From Muricauda sp. SCSIO 64092 (GTDB lineage: Bacteria; Bacteroidota; Bacteroidia; Flavobacteriales; Flavobacteriaceae): a DNA stretch of 64,000 nt. Location of the stretch: positions 4,295,001 to 4,359,000 of the forward strand of contig NZ_CP095413.1 of assembly GCF_023016285.1 (NCBI RefSeq), in the 5' to 3' direction. The notes beneath the pieces are model-generated. The model ran no database searches, was not told the DNA's origin, and saw nothing but the letters and a program-made list of their open reading frames with translations. Made by a program: the position numbers and the translations under genes. Below, piece by piece: positions 42,772 to 53,500 of the stretch; the first letter of the stretch is position 1; each line of letters begins with the position of its first letter.

Positions 42772-43091
42772 TGGTAATCATAACAGGGAACTTTTTGCCA
42801 AAAACCCAACTAGCTGAGGAATTGTACCACCGCTACGCAAAAAGTATGTCCATCATTGATTGTCCATCAGAACAAATAGCCAGGGAGTACCAGTTCAAAA
42901 ATTTGGCTGAAGCTTGGTTGGCAAGGGATTATTACAAGTGGAGGACGAGGTGTTCACCGCCCATAGGCTTAGTGCCATTTGTTGGGGTTGGGTTGGTAAA
43001 AACCACAATTAAAAAAGTAGTACGCTCCTTGCTCCCCTTGTTTTTGGCAATTGTGGTAGCCTTTTTTCGATTGCCTATTTTCAACAATTAA
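42771..43091 (+). pseudogene. uxaC: Deletion chimera: glucuronate isomerase N-terminus fused to TRAP permease C-terminus
   Basis: Residues 1-60 match the N-terminus of glucuronate isomerase (FLPKTQLAEELYHRYAKSM, then EQIAREYQFKNLAEAWLARD, YYKWR). The metal-binding HCH segment is deleted: the sequence jumps from SIIDC to PSEQIA. From about 42945 the frame becomes the C-terminal end of a TRAP transporter large subunit (SPPIGLVPFVGVGL, KKVVRSLLPLFLAIVVAF). The join is in frame. This implies loss of most of uxaC plus the genes up to the end of a dctM-like permease, all in the hexuronate operon. The start overlaps the uxuA stop (TGATG). The chimera has no plausible enzyme activity. Confidence 0.85.
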
Positions 43092-43164
43092 GCCTATGAC
43101 TACCCGACCTTTTTGAGTTATAAAACCAAAACCTTAATAGCAGTGAGAACTAATTAGTGATAAA

Positions 43165-44541
43165 ATGAAAAAAACAAAAAATACTCTTCGAGTAATAACA
43201 CTTTTAATGGCCTTGATCATTTCGGCTTGCGCCGGAAATAAAGAAGATGATACCCCCTGGGTGGCTTTGTTTGATGGCGAAACCTTGAACGGATGGACGC
43301 AAAAAGGCGGTGAAGCAAAATACAAGGTTCGTGAAAGAACTATTGTAGGAACCACCATTTATGATACCCCAAATTCATTTTTGACTTCGGATAAAATGTA
43401 TGGGGATTTTATTTTGGAGTTGGAATTTAAAGTGGATTCCTCGATGAACTCCGGCATTCAAATCAGGAGCAACAGTCTTCCCCATTACAGAAATGGAAGG
43501 GTACATGGCTATCAGGTAGAAATAGATCCTTCTGACCGTGCTTGGAGCGGTGGCATTTATGATGAAGCAAGACGCGGTTGGTTACATACTTTGGAAAATA
43601 ATCCCGAGGGGCAAAAGGCTTTCAAACAAAACGATTGGAATCATTATCGAATTGAAGCCATTGGGGATACCCTTAAAACATGGGTCAATGGCGTGCCAAC
43701 TTCACATTTGGTGGATGAAAAAACGGCAAGTGGTTTTATTGCCCTACAAGTCCACAGTATAAACAAGGATAAAAAGGAAGGAACTGAGGTTCAATGGAGG
43801 GATATAAAAATTCTTACGGATAGCCTTTCACAGTACGCTAAAAAATCACCATTATCCCCAATAGTCACCAAAAACCAACTCACCAAGAACGAATCCGAAT
43901 CCGGTTGGAAATTGTTATGGGATGGAGAGACCACCAATGGTTGGCGAGGAGCACGATTGGACGATTTTCCCGAAGCGGGATGGGAAATCAAGGATGGAGA
44001 GCTTTCGGTACTATCTTCTGGCGGGGCCGAGTCAAGGGCTGGGGGCGATATCGTAACGACCGATTTGTATGGCGATTTTGAGTTAAAAGTAGATTTCAAG
44101 CTCACCGAAGGGGCCAATAGTGGCATCAAATATTACGTGGATACGGATTTGAACAGAGGGCCAGGGTCTTCCATTGGGTTGGAATTCCAGATTTTGGACG
44201 ATGAACGACATCCGGATGCGAAATTGGGCAATCATGAAGGAAGCCGAACAGTGGCTTCCCTGTATGATTTGATACAGGCAGATACGAAGAAACCTGTCAA
44301 TCCTATTGGAGAATGGAATACAGCTTATATCATCTCGAAAGAAAACCATGTAGAACACTGGTTGAATGGCGCAAAAGTTTTGGAATACGAACGAAAGAGC
44401 AAAGCCTACCGAAAACTGGTCGCTGAAAGCAAATATGTAAAATGGCCTAATTTTGGTGAAGCCGATAGGGGGCACATCCTATTACAAGATCATGGCGATT
44501 ACGTGAGCTTCAAGAACATCAAAATTAGACCGATAAACTAA
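43165..44541 (+). CDS. Lipoprotein with two DUF1080 (3-keto-disaccharide hydrolase-like) domains
   Basis: 458 residues. Lipobox ALIISAC near residue 22. Two tandem copies of the jelly-roll DUF1080 domain: residues about 30-220 (LFDGETLNGWTQKGG, then DFILELEFKVDSSMNSGIQI, HLVDEKTASGFIALQVHS) and about 245-455 (LLWDGETTNGWRGARL, then DFELKVDFKLTEGANSGIKY, GHILLQDHGDYVSFKNIKI). The Pfam description of this domain is now 3-keto-disaccharide hydrolase. With the downstream Gfo/Idh/MocA pair it may act on C3-oxidised glycosides. Upstream is the uxaC relic. Confidence 0.85.
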   Translation: MKKTKNTLRVITLLMALIISACAGNKEDDTPWVALFDGETLNGWTQKGGEAKYKVRERTIVGTTIYDTPNSFLTSDKMYGDFILELEFKVDSSMNSGIQIRSNSLPHYRNGRVHGYQVEIDPSDRAWSGGIYDEARRGWLHTLENNPEGQKAFKQNDWNHYRIEAIGDTLKTWVNGVPTSHLVDEKTASGFIALQVHSINKDKKEGTEVQWRDIKILTDSLSQYAKKSPLSPIVTKNQLTKNESESGWKLLWDGETTNGWRGARLDDFPEAGWEIKDGELSVLSSGGAESRAGGDIVTTDLYGDFELKVDFKLTEGANSGIKYYVDTDLNRGPGSSIGLEFQILDDERHPDAKLGNHEGSRTVASLYDLIQADTKKPVNPIGEWNTAYIISKENHVEHWLNGAKVLEYERKSKAYRKLVAESKYVKWPNFGEADRGHILLQDHGDYVSFKNIKIRPIN

Positions 44542-44550
44542 GTAAGAATT

Positions 44551-45879
44551 ATGGGAACACGAAGGGACTTCATCAGAAAAACTGCTATCGGGGGTACGGG
44601 GATATCCTTGGGCGGAATGCTCATGCCCAGCATGATCAATGCTAACATATTGGGTGCAAATGAACAGGTCAACTGTGCCGTAATAGGGGTTAGAAGTAGG
44701 GCCAAGGCGCATATATTGGCTATTCATGCCAACCCCAATGCCAGGCTTATTTATAACTGCGATGTAGACGATTTAATTATTGAAGCCAATAATGCATGGT
44801 GTCAAGAGAAGATAGGTTATGTGCCCAAAGTGGAAAAGGATTTTCGCAAAATATTGGAAGATAAGGATGTTGATGCCGTTTTTATCGCAACACCGGAGCA
44901 CTGGCATGCCCCCATGGCCATTATGGCCCTACAAGCGGGAAAACATGTATATGTAGAAAAACCATGTAGCCATAATCCCTATGAAAACGATTTGCTGGTG
45001 GCAGCCCAAAAGAAGTACAACAAAAAAGTGCAAATGGGCAACCAACAGCGATCGGCTGAAACCTCCAAATCGGCCATTAAAGAAATTAGGGAAGGAATTA
45101 TTGGTGAAGTCTACAAAGGGGAGGCCTACTACTCCAACAATAGAGGCTCAATAGGCAAAGGTAATTCCATTGATGTCCCTAAAACCTTGGATTGGGACCT
45201 CTGGCAAGGACCAGCTCCCAGGGAAAATTACCGGGATAATATACATCCCTATAACTGGCATTGGTTCCGCAATTGGGGTACGGGAGAAGTACATAACAAC
45301 GGTACACACGAAATTGATATCTGTCGCTGGGCATTAGGTGTGGATCTCCCAAAAACGGTAACCTCGTTTGGAGGAAAATATACCTATGACGACGATTGGG
45401 AGTTTGTGGACAATCAACAGTTGACATTTGCTTTTAACGATAACAAATTCATTACTTGGAACGGACACAGCCGTGGTATAATGAAACCGGAACGGCCAGG
45501 GCGCGGAGTCACTATTTACGGGAGCAAGGGATCTATGGAATTGAGCCGTAATTTTTACAAGCTGTATGATCTTCAGGGAAATCCCATTAAATATGAATTT
45601 GAAAGATCCCAAAGCGCAACTTTGGACACTCAAGGAATAGGTGCTTTGGACCTTTCCCATGTGTCGAATTTTATTGATGCCATCAGAAAGGATGTGGTAA
45701 TGAACTCTCCCATTGCCGATGCCAGCATCTCCACGATGCTCTGCCATTTGGGGAATATGGCACAAGATGCCGGGCAAACCCTGGAGATCGACACAAAAAC
45801 CGGCAAAGTATTGAACAGCAATGCCGCTATGGCGAATTGGAAACGTGAATACGAAAAAGGTTGGGAACCAAAATTGTAA
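44551..45879 (+). CDS. Gfo/Idh/MocA oxidoreductase with Tat signal, 1
   Basis: 442 residues. Twin-arginine signal (MGTRRDFIRKTAIGGTGISL), exporting the folded cofactor-bound protein. The Rossmann domain starts VNCAVIGVRSRAKA (the glycine loop GxGxxG is altered to GVRSRA, unusual). The EKP motif is in HVYVEKPCSHN (substrate and catalytic Lys), followed by the C-terminal beta-sheet domain (DEVHNNGTHEIDICRWALG-like region). Nine bases after DUF1080. Such periplasmic oxidoreductases oxidise C3 of glycosides in the recently recognised 3-keto pathways; that role is inferred. Confidence 0.85.
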   Translation: MGTRRDFIRKTAIGGTGISLGGMLMPSMINANILGANEQVNCAVIGVRSRAKAHILAIHANPNARLIYNCDVDDLIIEANNAWCQEKIGYVPKVEKDFRKILEDKDVDAVFIATPEHWHAPMAIMALQAGKHVYVEKPCSHNPYENDLLVAAQKKYNKKVQMGNQQRSAETSKSAIKEIREGIIGEVYKGEAYYSNNRGSIGKGNSIDVPKTLDWDLWQGPAPRENYRDNIHPYNWHWFRNWGTGEVHNNGTHEIDICRWALGVDLPKTVTSFGGKYTYDDDWEFVDNQQLTFAFNDNKFITWNGHSRGIMKPERPGRGVTIYGSKGSMELSRNFYKLYDLQGNPIKYEFERSQSATLDTQGIGALDLSHVSNFIDAIRKDVVMNSPIADASISTMLCHLGNMAQDAGQTLEIDTKTGKVLNSNAAMANWKREYEKGWEPKL

Positions 45880-45885
45880 ACTATC

Positions 45886-47079
45886 TTGAAACGAAGGAGT
45901 TTTATCACAAAAAGCGCTTTAACGACCACGGCCCTTACCTGTTCAAGTTCCCTGTGGAGTTCATCATGTATTGGAGCCAATAACTCCATAAACATTGGAA
46001 TAATAGGGACTGGGGATCGTGGCCAGGGGCTTTTTAAGGTCATTCAACAACTTGAAGGTCTCAATGTGGTTGCCTGCTGTGATAGTCTTCCATTTCGCCT
46101 TCAAGAAGGTTTGGCCATTGCGGATGCCCCCATTACGGGGCATGCTGATTATCGCCGGTTGTTGGACAATACCGATATCGATGCGGTTTTGATAGCGACG
46201 CCATTCAATACGCATGCCGAAATTGCTATGGATGCCCTTGATGCTGCAAAGCACGTTTTCTGCGAAAAGACACTGGTAAAGGGGTATGATGCCATCCAAA
46301 AATTGATCGATAAGGAAAAGAGCTCAAAGGGAATATTTCAAACCGGTCATCAATACCATAGTTCAAGATTATACTCGCACGTGGTAAACCTTATAAATAA
46401 TGGGAAAATAGGAAAAATAGCGGCATTTGAATGTCAATGGAACCGTAATGGCAATTGGAGACGACCAGTGCCAGATGAAAAATGGGAGCGGCAAATTAAC
46501 TGGCGTATGTATCGTGAATACTCGGGCGGGCTCCTGGCGGAACTTTGCTCCCATCAGATAGATTTTGTCAATTGGGTATTGGGGGAAATGCCCGAACAGG
46601 TAATGGGGATTGGCGGTATTGATTACTGGAAAGATGGTCGGGAAACCTATGACAATATTCATCTTGTGTATAGTTACCCAAATGGGGTCAAAGCCAAATT
46701 TACCTGTCTTACAAGTAACGCCATGGGGGATTATAGAATAAAGGTCATGGGCGATAAAGGATCGATTATTTTAAGTTATGCAAAAGCATGGTTTTACCCT
46801 GAAGGTGATTATGAAAAGAAAGTTGGGGAAGTAGATGGGGTTTCAGGAGCTACCACGAACTGGGCAGAAGGAAAAGGAGTTCCAATAGCGATGGAACATA
46901 CGGAACCAAGTAAACAGGCATTAATGGATTTTAGGGACAGTATTGTGAATAGTAAACCGCCAATTTCCGATGCAGTAACTGGCGCAAAAACTGCCCTCTG
47001 TGTCCAAATGGGATTGGATGCCATGTACGGGAATAAAATTGTTGCCAAAAACACAAACTTAGTAAAGCAAATATCTTGA
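45886..47079 (+). CDS. Gfo/Idh/MocA oxidoreductase with Tat signal, 2
   Basis: 397 residues, TTG start at 45886, six bases after the previous stop. Signal KRRSFITKSALTTTALTC with twin Arg. Rossmann loop IIGTGDRGQGLF intact, EKT in place of EKP (HVFCEKTLVK), C-terminal domain with GGLLAELCSHQIDFVNWVLG (His-containing catalytic loop). Distinct from the first enzyme, so they probably oxidise and reduce different sugars or act in sequence. The next gene is LacI-type. Confidence 0.83.
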   Translation: MKRRSFITKSALTTTALTCSSSLWSSSCIGANNSINIGIIGTGDRGQGLFKVIQQLEGLNVVACCDSLPFRLQEGLAIADAPITGHADYRRLLDNTDIDAVLIATPFNTHAEIAMDALDAAKHVFCEKTLVKGYDAIQKLIDKEKSSKGIFQTGHQYHSSRLYSHVVNLINNGKIGKIAAFECQWNRNGNWRRPVPDEKWERQINWRMYREYSGGLLAELCSHQIDFVNWVLGEMPEQVMGIGGIDYWKDGRETYDNIHLVYSYPNGVKAKFTCLTSNAMGDYRIKVMGDKGSIILSYAKAWFYPEGDYEKKVGEVDGVSGATTNWAEGKGVPIAMEHTEPSKQALMDFRDSIVNSKPPISDAVTGAKTALCVQMGLDAMYGNKIVAKNTNLVKQIS

Positions 47080-47152
47080 TCGTTTAAAAGTCTACCACAC
47101 TGCAAGTAAGTTTTGGGGTAAAATCCTCAAACGTATTCAATGTAATGTAAAA

Positions 47153-48199
47153 ATGGGTTACGACATTACCATAAAGGAAATAGCAGAAATAGCAGGTGTG
47201 TCCACGTCTACCGTATCCAAAGCACTAAATGGGAGCCCTGAGATAAGTATTGGTACGCGTTTGCATATCAAGAGAATCGCTATTAAAAAAGGGTATAAAG
47301 CCAATAATACGGCCAGGGCATTAAAAAGTAAAAGGTCTGGCTCGATAGGGATTATTGTGCCGGAAATATCCAGTTCATTTTTCTCAAGAATGGTGCAAGG
47401 TGCCGCATCCCGTGCCAAAGAAAGAGGTTTAAAAAGTTATATCTGTTTTTCAAATGAATCCCTAAGGACAGAAAAGAAACTTATTGCCGGTTTTATTGAT
47501 CACTCTGTGGATGGACTTATTATTTCACTGTCAAAACAGACACAAAACTTGGGAAGTTATGACCACATAGCCCAGCTAAGAAAATATATCCCCGTAGTAA
47601 TGGTAGACCGTGTCTGTGACGTAATGGAATGTGACAAAGTGGAACTTGACAATATTGAAGCCAGTAAATCGGCACTTAGACATCTGGTATCCACTGGCTG
47701 CAGAAATATCGTTTTCCTTACCACCATTAAACCAACCAGTGTAAGTAAAAATAGGATGTATGGGTTCAAGGAAGAATGCAAAACCCTGAAAGCTATCGGT
47801 GGTAATGGACTAAGGGGAAAAGTGGTTGAAATGAACGGATCTGATGAGCTAGAAAAGAGATTGGGAAGCCTTCTACAAAAGGATTTTATTGACGCATTTA
47901 TCATTGCCGATGAACTCGCCACAATAAAAACGCATAGCTATTTGCAACGAAACGGCTATAAAATTCCACAGGATATTTCAATTATTGGCTTTACCAACAG
48001 TGAAATTTCAAAAAACATTTATCCGTCGCTGACCATGGTAAGTCAGAATGCGGAACAATTGGGAAAAAGGGCATTGGATGTGCTTGCATTAAGAATGACC
48101 AAAAGTGGGGTTGGCCCGGCTTGCAGACAAATTAAGATTCGTCACAAAATGATTATAAGGGAGTCAACGAAACAAGTTAAGATGAAGACCAACACCTAA
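47153..48199 (+). CDS. LacI-family transcriptional regulator
   Basis: 348 residues. The N-terminal helix-turn-helix ITIKEIAEIAGVSTSTVSKA and hinge (KANNTARALKSKRSGSIGIIV) are textbook LacI. The sugar-binding domain follows (SSSFFSRMVQGAASRAKERG, then DHSVDGLIISLSK). It sits between the oxidoreductases and the FecI/FecR/SusCD genes, so it likely senses a breakdown product of the locus and controls one or both halves. Operator sites were not identified. Confidence 0.93.
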   Translation: MGYDITIKEIAEIAGVSTSTVSKALNGSPEISIGTRLHIKRIAIKKGYKANNTARALKSKRSGSIGIIVPEISSSFFSRMVQGAASRAKERGLKSYICFSNESLRTEKKLIAGFIDHSVDGLIISLSKQTQNLGSYDHIAQLRKYIPVVMVDRVCDVMECDKVELDNIEASKSALRHLVSTGCRNIVFLTTIKPTSVSKNRMYGFKEECKTLKAIGGNGLRGKVVEMNGSDELEKRLGSLLQKDFIDAFIIADELATIKTHSYLQRNGYKIPQDISIIGFTNSEISKNIYPSLTMVSQNAEQLGKRALDVLALRMTKSGVGPACRQIKIRHKMIIRESTKQVKMKTNT

Positions 48200-48486
48200 C
48201 GGTTTTTGCCTAATTGATAACACAAATGCGGTTTTGCTTTTGAATATTGAAATCAAATTTTAACCAAGAAAAAGGAAATTATGTAAAATTAATGTTATCT
48301 TAAATTATATTTCTTTTTGCTGAAAGAAAAGTATTACACAAGTGGAAGCTGGTATCGGAATCCTTTACTACGTGAATATTCTTTGAAAGTATGTAATGAC
48401 CTTAAGACCTCTATTTTAGATTACTCATAAGTAATTTTTTTGGTAGTAATGAAGTGTAATTTATAGAAAAGAAGACACTGCAGGAT
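48200..48486. other. Intergenic, promoter region of the sigma/SusCD half
   Basis: An AT-rich region of 287 bases separating LacI from the FecI-like gene. I see no clear operator palindrome and no terminator. Confidence 0.4.
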
Positions 48487-49032
48487 ATGAAAAAAATTAA
48501 TCAGGAAGCATTTGAAAAGTTATATAAAGAGAATTATATTCACTTGGTTCTCGTTTCATTGACCATTGTAAAGGATAGAAGTGCTTCCGAGGATATTGTC
48601 CACACTTTTTTCGAAACACTATGGAAAAAAAAGGAAACTTTAGCAATTCATAAAAATTTCAAATCCTACGCAATTTCTGCAGTCAAAAAGCTTAGTTTCA
48701 AACAGCTTCAGACAAAAGAAAGAGAAAGGCAATCCCTAAGTAAACTTATTCATTACCCCCCTCTTCTGCCCAACGAGAATGGCACCTTGGTCAATGACCA
48801 AGTAAATAAGATGCATGAAATCATCCAATCCATTCCAGAATCAAGGAGAAATATTTTTTTGGATTATGTATTGGGAGGACTTAGTTATAAAGAAATTGCC
48901 GAAATGCGGAATATATCGCTAAATACGGTAAAGGCACAAATGCAAAGAACATACGAGTTCATAAGAAAATTGGAAATGGACAAAGTATCGGCCATTATAC
49001 TTCTTACGTTTTTCCTGACGTACTTTTTTTAA
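48487..49032 (+). CDS. FecI-like ECF sigma factor
   Basis: 181 residues. Region 2 (FEKLYKENYIHLVLVSLTIV, then SASEDIVHTFFETLWKKKE) and region 4 (GGLSYKEIAEMRNISLNTVK) of the Bacteroides-expansion ECF group that controls SusC/D loci with FecR anti-sigma factors. The C-terminus is a hydrophobic tail (AIILLTFFLTYFF), seen in some members of this group. It works with the FecR gene 161 bases downstream: the SusC receptor signals substrate to FecR, releasing this sigma. Confidence 0.92.
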   Translation: MKKINQEAFEKLYKENYIHLVLVSLTIVKDRSASEDIVHTFFETLWKKKETLAIHKNFKSYAISAVKKLSFKQLQTKERERQSLSKLIHYPPLLPNENGTLVNDQVNKMHEIIQSIPESRRNIFLDYVLGGLSYKEIAEMRNISLNTVKAQMQRTYEFIRKLEMDKVSAIILLTFFLTYFF

Positions 49033-49193
49033 TTCGATTACGCTTTTTCTTACCGGTTTCAAAAATAGACTTGCCAATTTCATAAAAATAGGGCTGTATT
49101 TTTTTTATGTTGCCCTACAATGTTGCGATAAATTAAAAAAAAGATAATTTTTTGTAGCTATTTTTTAAACATTCCGGAACATATAACTAACAA

Positions 49194-50399
49194 ATGGACA
49201 AAACAAACACTTTCCGTAGTGCTTTACATCAAATTTTTGATGGGGGCAGCCTTTCAGATTCATTGAAATCTTCTTTACGAAAAGAAGAAATCGAACTTCT
49301 TGTTCAGCTTCAAGAACAAGGGTTGATCGAAGAGGCCATCGCAATAATGGATTCCACGGATTTGGAAGTCAACTGGGAATTGTTAAAGAACAAGCTTGAC
49401 ATAACGGATGGCGAAACAAATAGAAAGGTTTTGTTTGGCAAGAAGAACATATTAAAGTATGCTGCCATCTTCATTGGTGGAGTTGTAGCATCCATTTCCT
49501 TTTATAATTGGCATACATCCCGCAATCAAGATATTGACCCGACCCTGGATTTGGACAAAGACCGGATAATCTTGACACAAGCGGACGGTAGTAAAAAAGT
49601 ACTTTCTGAAGAACAGGATTCAGAGATGGTTATGTTTGATAACGATGGAAATCCCATTGGTGTCCAAAAAGGAAAAGTACTTGATTATTCACAAGATGGG
49701 ACAAAAAGCACAGAAAAGGAGCTTGTCTACAATGAATTAACAGTTCCCCTTGGGAAAAGGTTCGATGTGATTTTATCCGACGGAACCAAGGTAAGCCTGA
49801 ATGCGGGTACCCATATGAAATACCCCATTGCTTTTTCCGCAAAGGGCGCTAGGGACGTCACCATCACCGGAGAGGCCTATTTTAAAGTAGAGAAAGACAG
49901 TACTAGGCCTTTTACGGTTTCCTTTTCTGATGGGTTCCATATCAAAGTATTGGGCACGGAATTCAATGTGTCAACATATGCGGAAGGGGTCGATGTTGAA
50001 ACCGTTTTGGTAGAAGGTTCGGTGGCCCTTTCCTCAAGTGATTCAAAACAGGGGGAGTTGGTTCTAAAACCTGGCCATAAGGCAGAGTGGAGCAGTGCCG
50101 ATCGGAATATTGATATTGCTCCGGCCAACATAAGATTGTACACCAGTTGGGTCAATGGGGAGCTCATTTTTAGAAATAACAGGTTTGAAACCATTGTAGC
50201 GAAATTGGAGCGGGCCTATGACGTGACCATTGATTTTAATGCCCAAGACTTTAAGGGCAAGCGGTACGATGCCACTTTCGATGTTAATGTTGAAAATGTA
50301 GAAGAGGTGATTCACCACTTGGCCAAAGTAGTCCCTATTGATTACCAGGTTATGGGAAAAGAAATAGCAATCACAAAACGGCAAACTGAGTCAAATTAA
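49194..50399 (+). CDS. FecR-family anti-sigma factor
   Basis: 401 residues. N-terminal cytoplasmic sigma-binding part (about 1-85), one transmembrane helix (about 87-104, ILKYAAIFIGGVVASI), FecR domain (about 175-285; ELTVPLGKRFDVILSDGTKV, then TGEAYFKVEKDSTRPFTV, GTEFNVSTY) and a C-terminal DUF4974 domain (ELIFRNNRFETIVAKLERAY). Complete and normal. Regulates the FecI-like sigma of 48487. Confidence 0.93.
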   Translation: MDKTNTFRSALHQIFDGGSLSDSLKSSLRKEEIELLVQLQEQGLIEEAIAIMDSTDLEVNWELLKNKLDITDGETNRKVLFGKKNILKYAAIFIGGVVASISFYNWHTSRNQDIDPTLDLDKDRIILTQADGSKKVLSEEQDSEMVMFDNDGNPIGVQKGKVLDYSQDGTKSTEKELVYNELTVPLGKRFDVILSDGTKVSLNAGTHMKYPIAFSAKGARDVTITGEAYFKVEKDSTRPFTVSFSDGFHIKVLGTEFNVSTYAEGVDVETVLVEGSVALSSSDSKQGELVLKPGHKAEWSSADRNIDIAPANIRLYTSWVNGELIFRNNRFETIVAKLERAYDVTIDFNAQDFKGKRYDATFDVNVENVEEVIHHLAKVVPIDYQVMGKEIAITKRQTESN

Positions 50400-50432
50400 T
50401 ATAACTAAAAAAGAAGCCAATGAATTGAAAGA

Positions 50433-50463
50433 AACCGGAAAATAGGATCAGTATTTCCCGGTT
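50433..50463. terminator. Hairpin between FecR and SusC
   Basis: AACCGGAAAATA (50433-50444) pairs with TATTTCCCGGTT (50452-50463), one mismatch, seven-base loop. No T-run follows. It may terminate or attenuate the FecI-FecR transcript or mark a processed leader 49 bases before the SusC start. Confidence 0.6.
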
Positions 50464-50511
50464 AAAATTTGGATTAAACGAAGTATTAACATTTAAAACC
50501 AAACCAAAAAT

Positions 50512-53500
50512 ATGGAAAATATTAATGGGAAGCCTTGGTTCAAAAGGCTTTGCTACTTAAATTATGATTTGAAAATGAAACTTACATTCACCATCCTCTT
50601 AGTTTCGTTTTTACATCTCCAAGCGACTACAACCACGTACGCGCAGAATACCAAACTGACCATACAAATGGAAGGGGCCAAAATTGCCCAAATTATTGAG
50701 ACAGTTGAATCAAAATCAGAATTCAGATTCTTGTTTGATCGGGACGATGTAGACTTGGAAAGAAGAGTGGATATTGACGTTAGGGCCAAAAAAATTGGTC
50801 ATATTCTAAAGGTTATGTTCAAGGGATCAGATGTAGCGTACAACATCGAGAATCGTCAGATAGTCTTGAACAAATCGAAACAAATAAATAGGACCCAGGT
50901 TCCAAGTATTGAGGACACAGTGGTGCAGCAAGAATACCGGGTCACCGGAACGGTTACCGACAAGGACGGAGGCCCACTGCCAGGGGCAAATGTGGTGGTG
51001 ATGGGAACTACTACTGGCGTACAAACGGACTTTGACGGAAATTTTGAAATTACCGTTCCCGATGGCGGGATTTTGGAAATCTCATATGTTGGGTTTACCC
51101 CACAACGGTTTACCATTACGGAAGACCAGAACCTTCAAGTTCAACTGCAAGAGGATTTAGCTGCACTGGAGGAGGTCGTGGTTGTAGGATACGGTACCCA
51201 GAAAAAGGTAAACCTAACGGGAGCCGTATCTTCTGTCGATTTTGAAGAATTAGGTGATACCAGGCCCATTACCAATGTTTCGCAAGGACTTGCTGGCCAG
51301 GCTCCTGGGGTATTTGTTTCGCAAGGGTCGGGAAAGCCTGGTGATGATGCCGGCGCTATTTTAATTAGAGGTGTAGGTACTTTAAACAATGCAAGTCCAT
51401 TAGTGGTCATAGATGGTATTGTCGGTAACTTGAGTGATGTCATTCCCGAAAATATTGCCAACATATCCATATTAAAAGACGCAGCTTCTGCCGCCATCTA
51501 TGGTTCCCGGGCTGCCAATGGGGTTGTTTTGGTCACTACAAAGACGGGTACTAGCGGGAAAATGACTCTTGCCTATAACGGGTATACTGGTTTTCAAACA
51601 CCAACCTTGCCAGTGGATATGATCTGGAACTATCCGACACATATGGAGTTGATCAATCAAGCCCAATTAAATGTTGGAAAACCAGAAATATTTAGTCAAG
51701 CTACGATTGATGATTATCGCGCTGGTACGGACCCTATCCTTTATCCAAATACAAATTGGTTTGAAGCTGCTTTTCGTGATGCATTCATTCAGCGACATAA
51801 TATTACGGCAAGTGGAGGTAGTGCAAAAGTGCGTTACCTGATATCGGCCAATATTTTGGATAACAGGGGCAATCTGAAAGAAACAGATTTCAAAAGATAT
51901 TCTTTTCGATCAAATGTAGAAGCAGAACTAAATGATTGGCTGACTATTGGAGCAAATGTTTTTGGTTTTTGGTCAGATGAGGGCACACCGGGTGACAATA
52001 TCGGAAGATATCTGGGTTTCATAGGTGGTTCTGTGCCTGGACTGTTGCCACGAGATCCTCTTGGAAGGGTTGGTGGACCTTGGGTGGATGGAGAAAACGC
52101 ATCTGTAAACAACATAGAAACCAATTTTGACAATAATGAGTCGTCTCAAAATATTACCAAGATATTGGGGAAATTGTACACAAGGGTGAACTTTTTAAAG
52201 GACTTCACTTTAACCACCAGCTTTCAGCCTGCAATTCAATATGATTATGATATTAGGCAGGAATTTTTTGCGGATGTCTGGAATCTAAGGGATAATACTA
52301 TTATCAGACAGAGTAATAACAAAACGGCATTGGAAGAAGAGTACAGAAAATATTATCGATTGATTTTTGATTCCTTTTTAACGTACAATAAAACAATTGC
52401 TGACCATCACAACGTTGGGGTAGTAGCTGGTTATAATCAGGAGTATGAGACCGCAAGAAATTTGAGTGCTTTTAAGTTGGATGTGCTTGCTGATGAAACC
52501 ACGGTAATGGATGCCGTTTCAGGGGCGGACCCCGTAGTTAGGGGAAATTTTGAAGATAGATCACTCCGTTCGTTGTTTGGTAGGGTAGAGTACAATTTTA
52601 AAGAAAAATACCTTTTTGACGCCAATATAAGGTACGATGGTTCTTCTAGATTTTCAGAAAACGAACGTTGGGGTGTTTTTCCTTCGGTATCTGCGGGTTG
52701 GGTAATATCCAATGAAGGGTTTTTGGAGGATTCCAAGGCTTTAAGCTTCTTAAAAATAAGAGGGTCTTGGGGACAATTGGGCAATAACCAAGTTGCCGAC
52801 TATGGAACCCAGCCATTGTACAATTTAAGTAGTTATGTTTTTGGCGGAACCATTGTTCCGGGAGCTGCTCCAAACGCAATTCCCAATGACATACTCAGAT
52901 GGGAAACCACCACACAAACCAATATTGGGGTTGAAAGCAGGTTTTTTGGTGGAAGATTGGGAATGGAGTTCGATTGGTTTAAGAGAAGGACCGATGATAT
53001 CTTAATTGATCTCCCAATCCCCGGCGTGAATGGTGGGCTTACTGCTCCCCCACAAAATGCGGGAATTGTAGACAACAATGGTGTTGAGTTGACCCTTAGT
53101 TGGAGGGATAACATCGGAAGTGATTTCAGGTACGCGTTCAGTGGGAATTTTACGTATGTAAAGAACGAAGTTGTCAAATATCTGGGAGGAGCTGGCACAA
53201 GAAGCAACAACCAAATACTTCAAGAGGGATTGCCCTTAGGTTCCTGGTATGTTCGTGAAGTGGAAAGTATTGCGACCCAAGAAAGGATAGATGAGTTGGT
53301 TGCTGACGGATATACCTTTTCCCCCATGCCCTCTCCCGGTGATTTTATCTACAAAGATCAACAAAGTGAAGGAGAAGAGGGACACAAAGTAATCAATGAC
53401 GATGACCGTGTTGCCAAAGGATCGCAGATTCCTAAATATACTTTTGGGTTTTCATTGGACTTAGGTTACAAAGGTTTTGACCTCAATATTTTAGGTCAAG

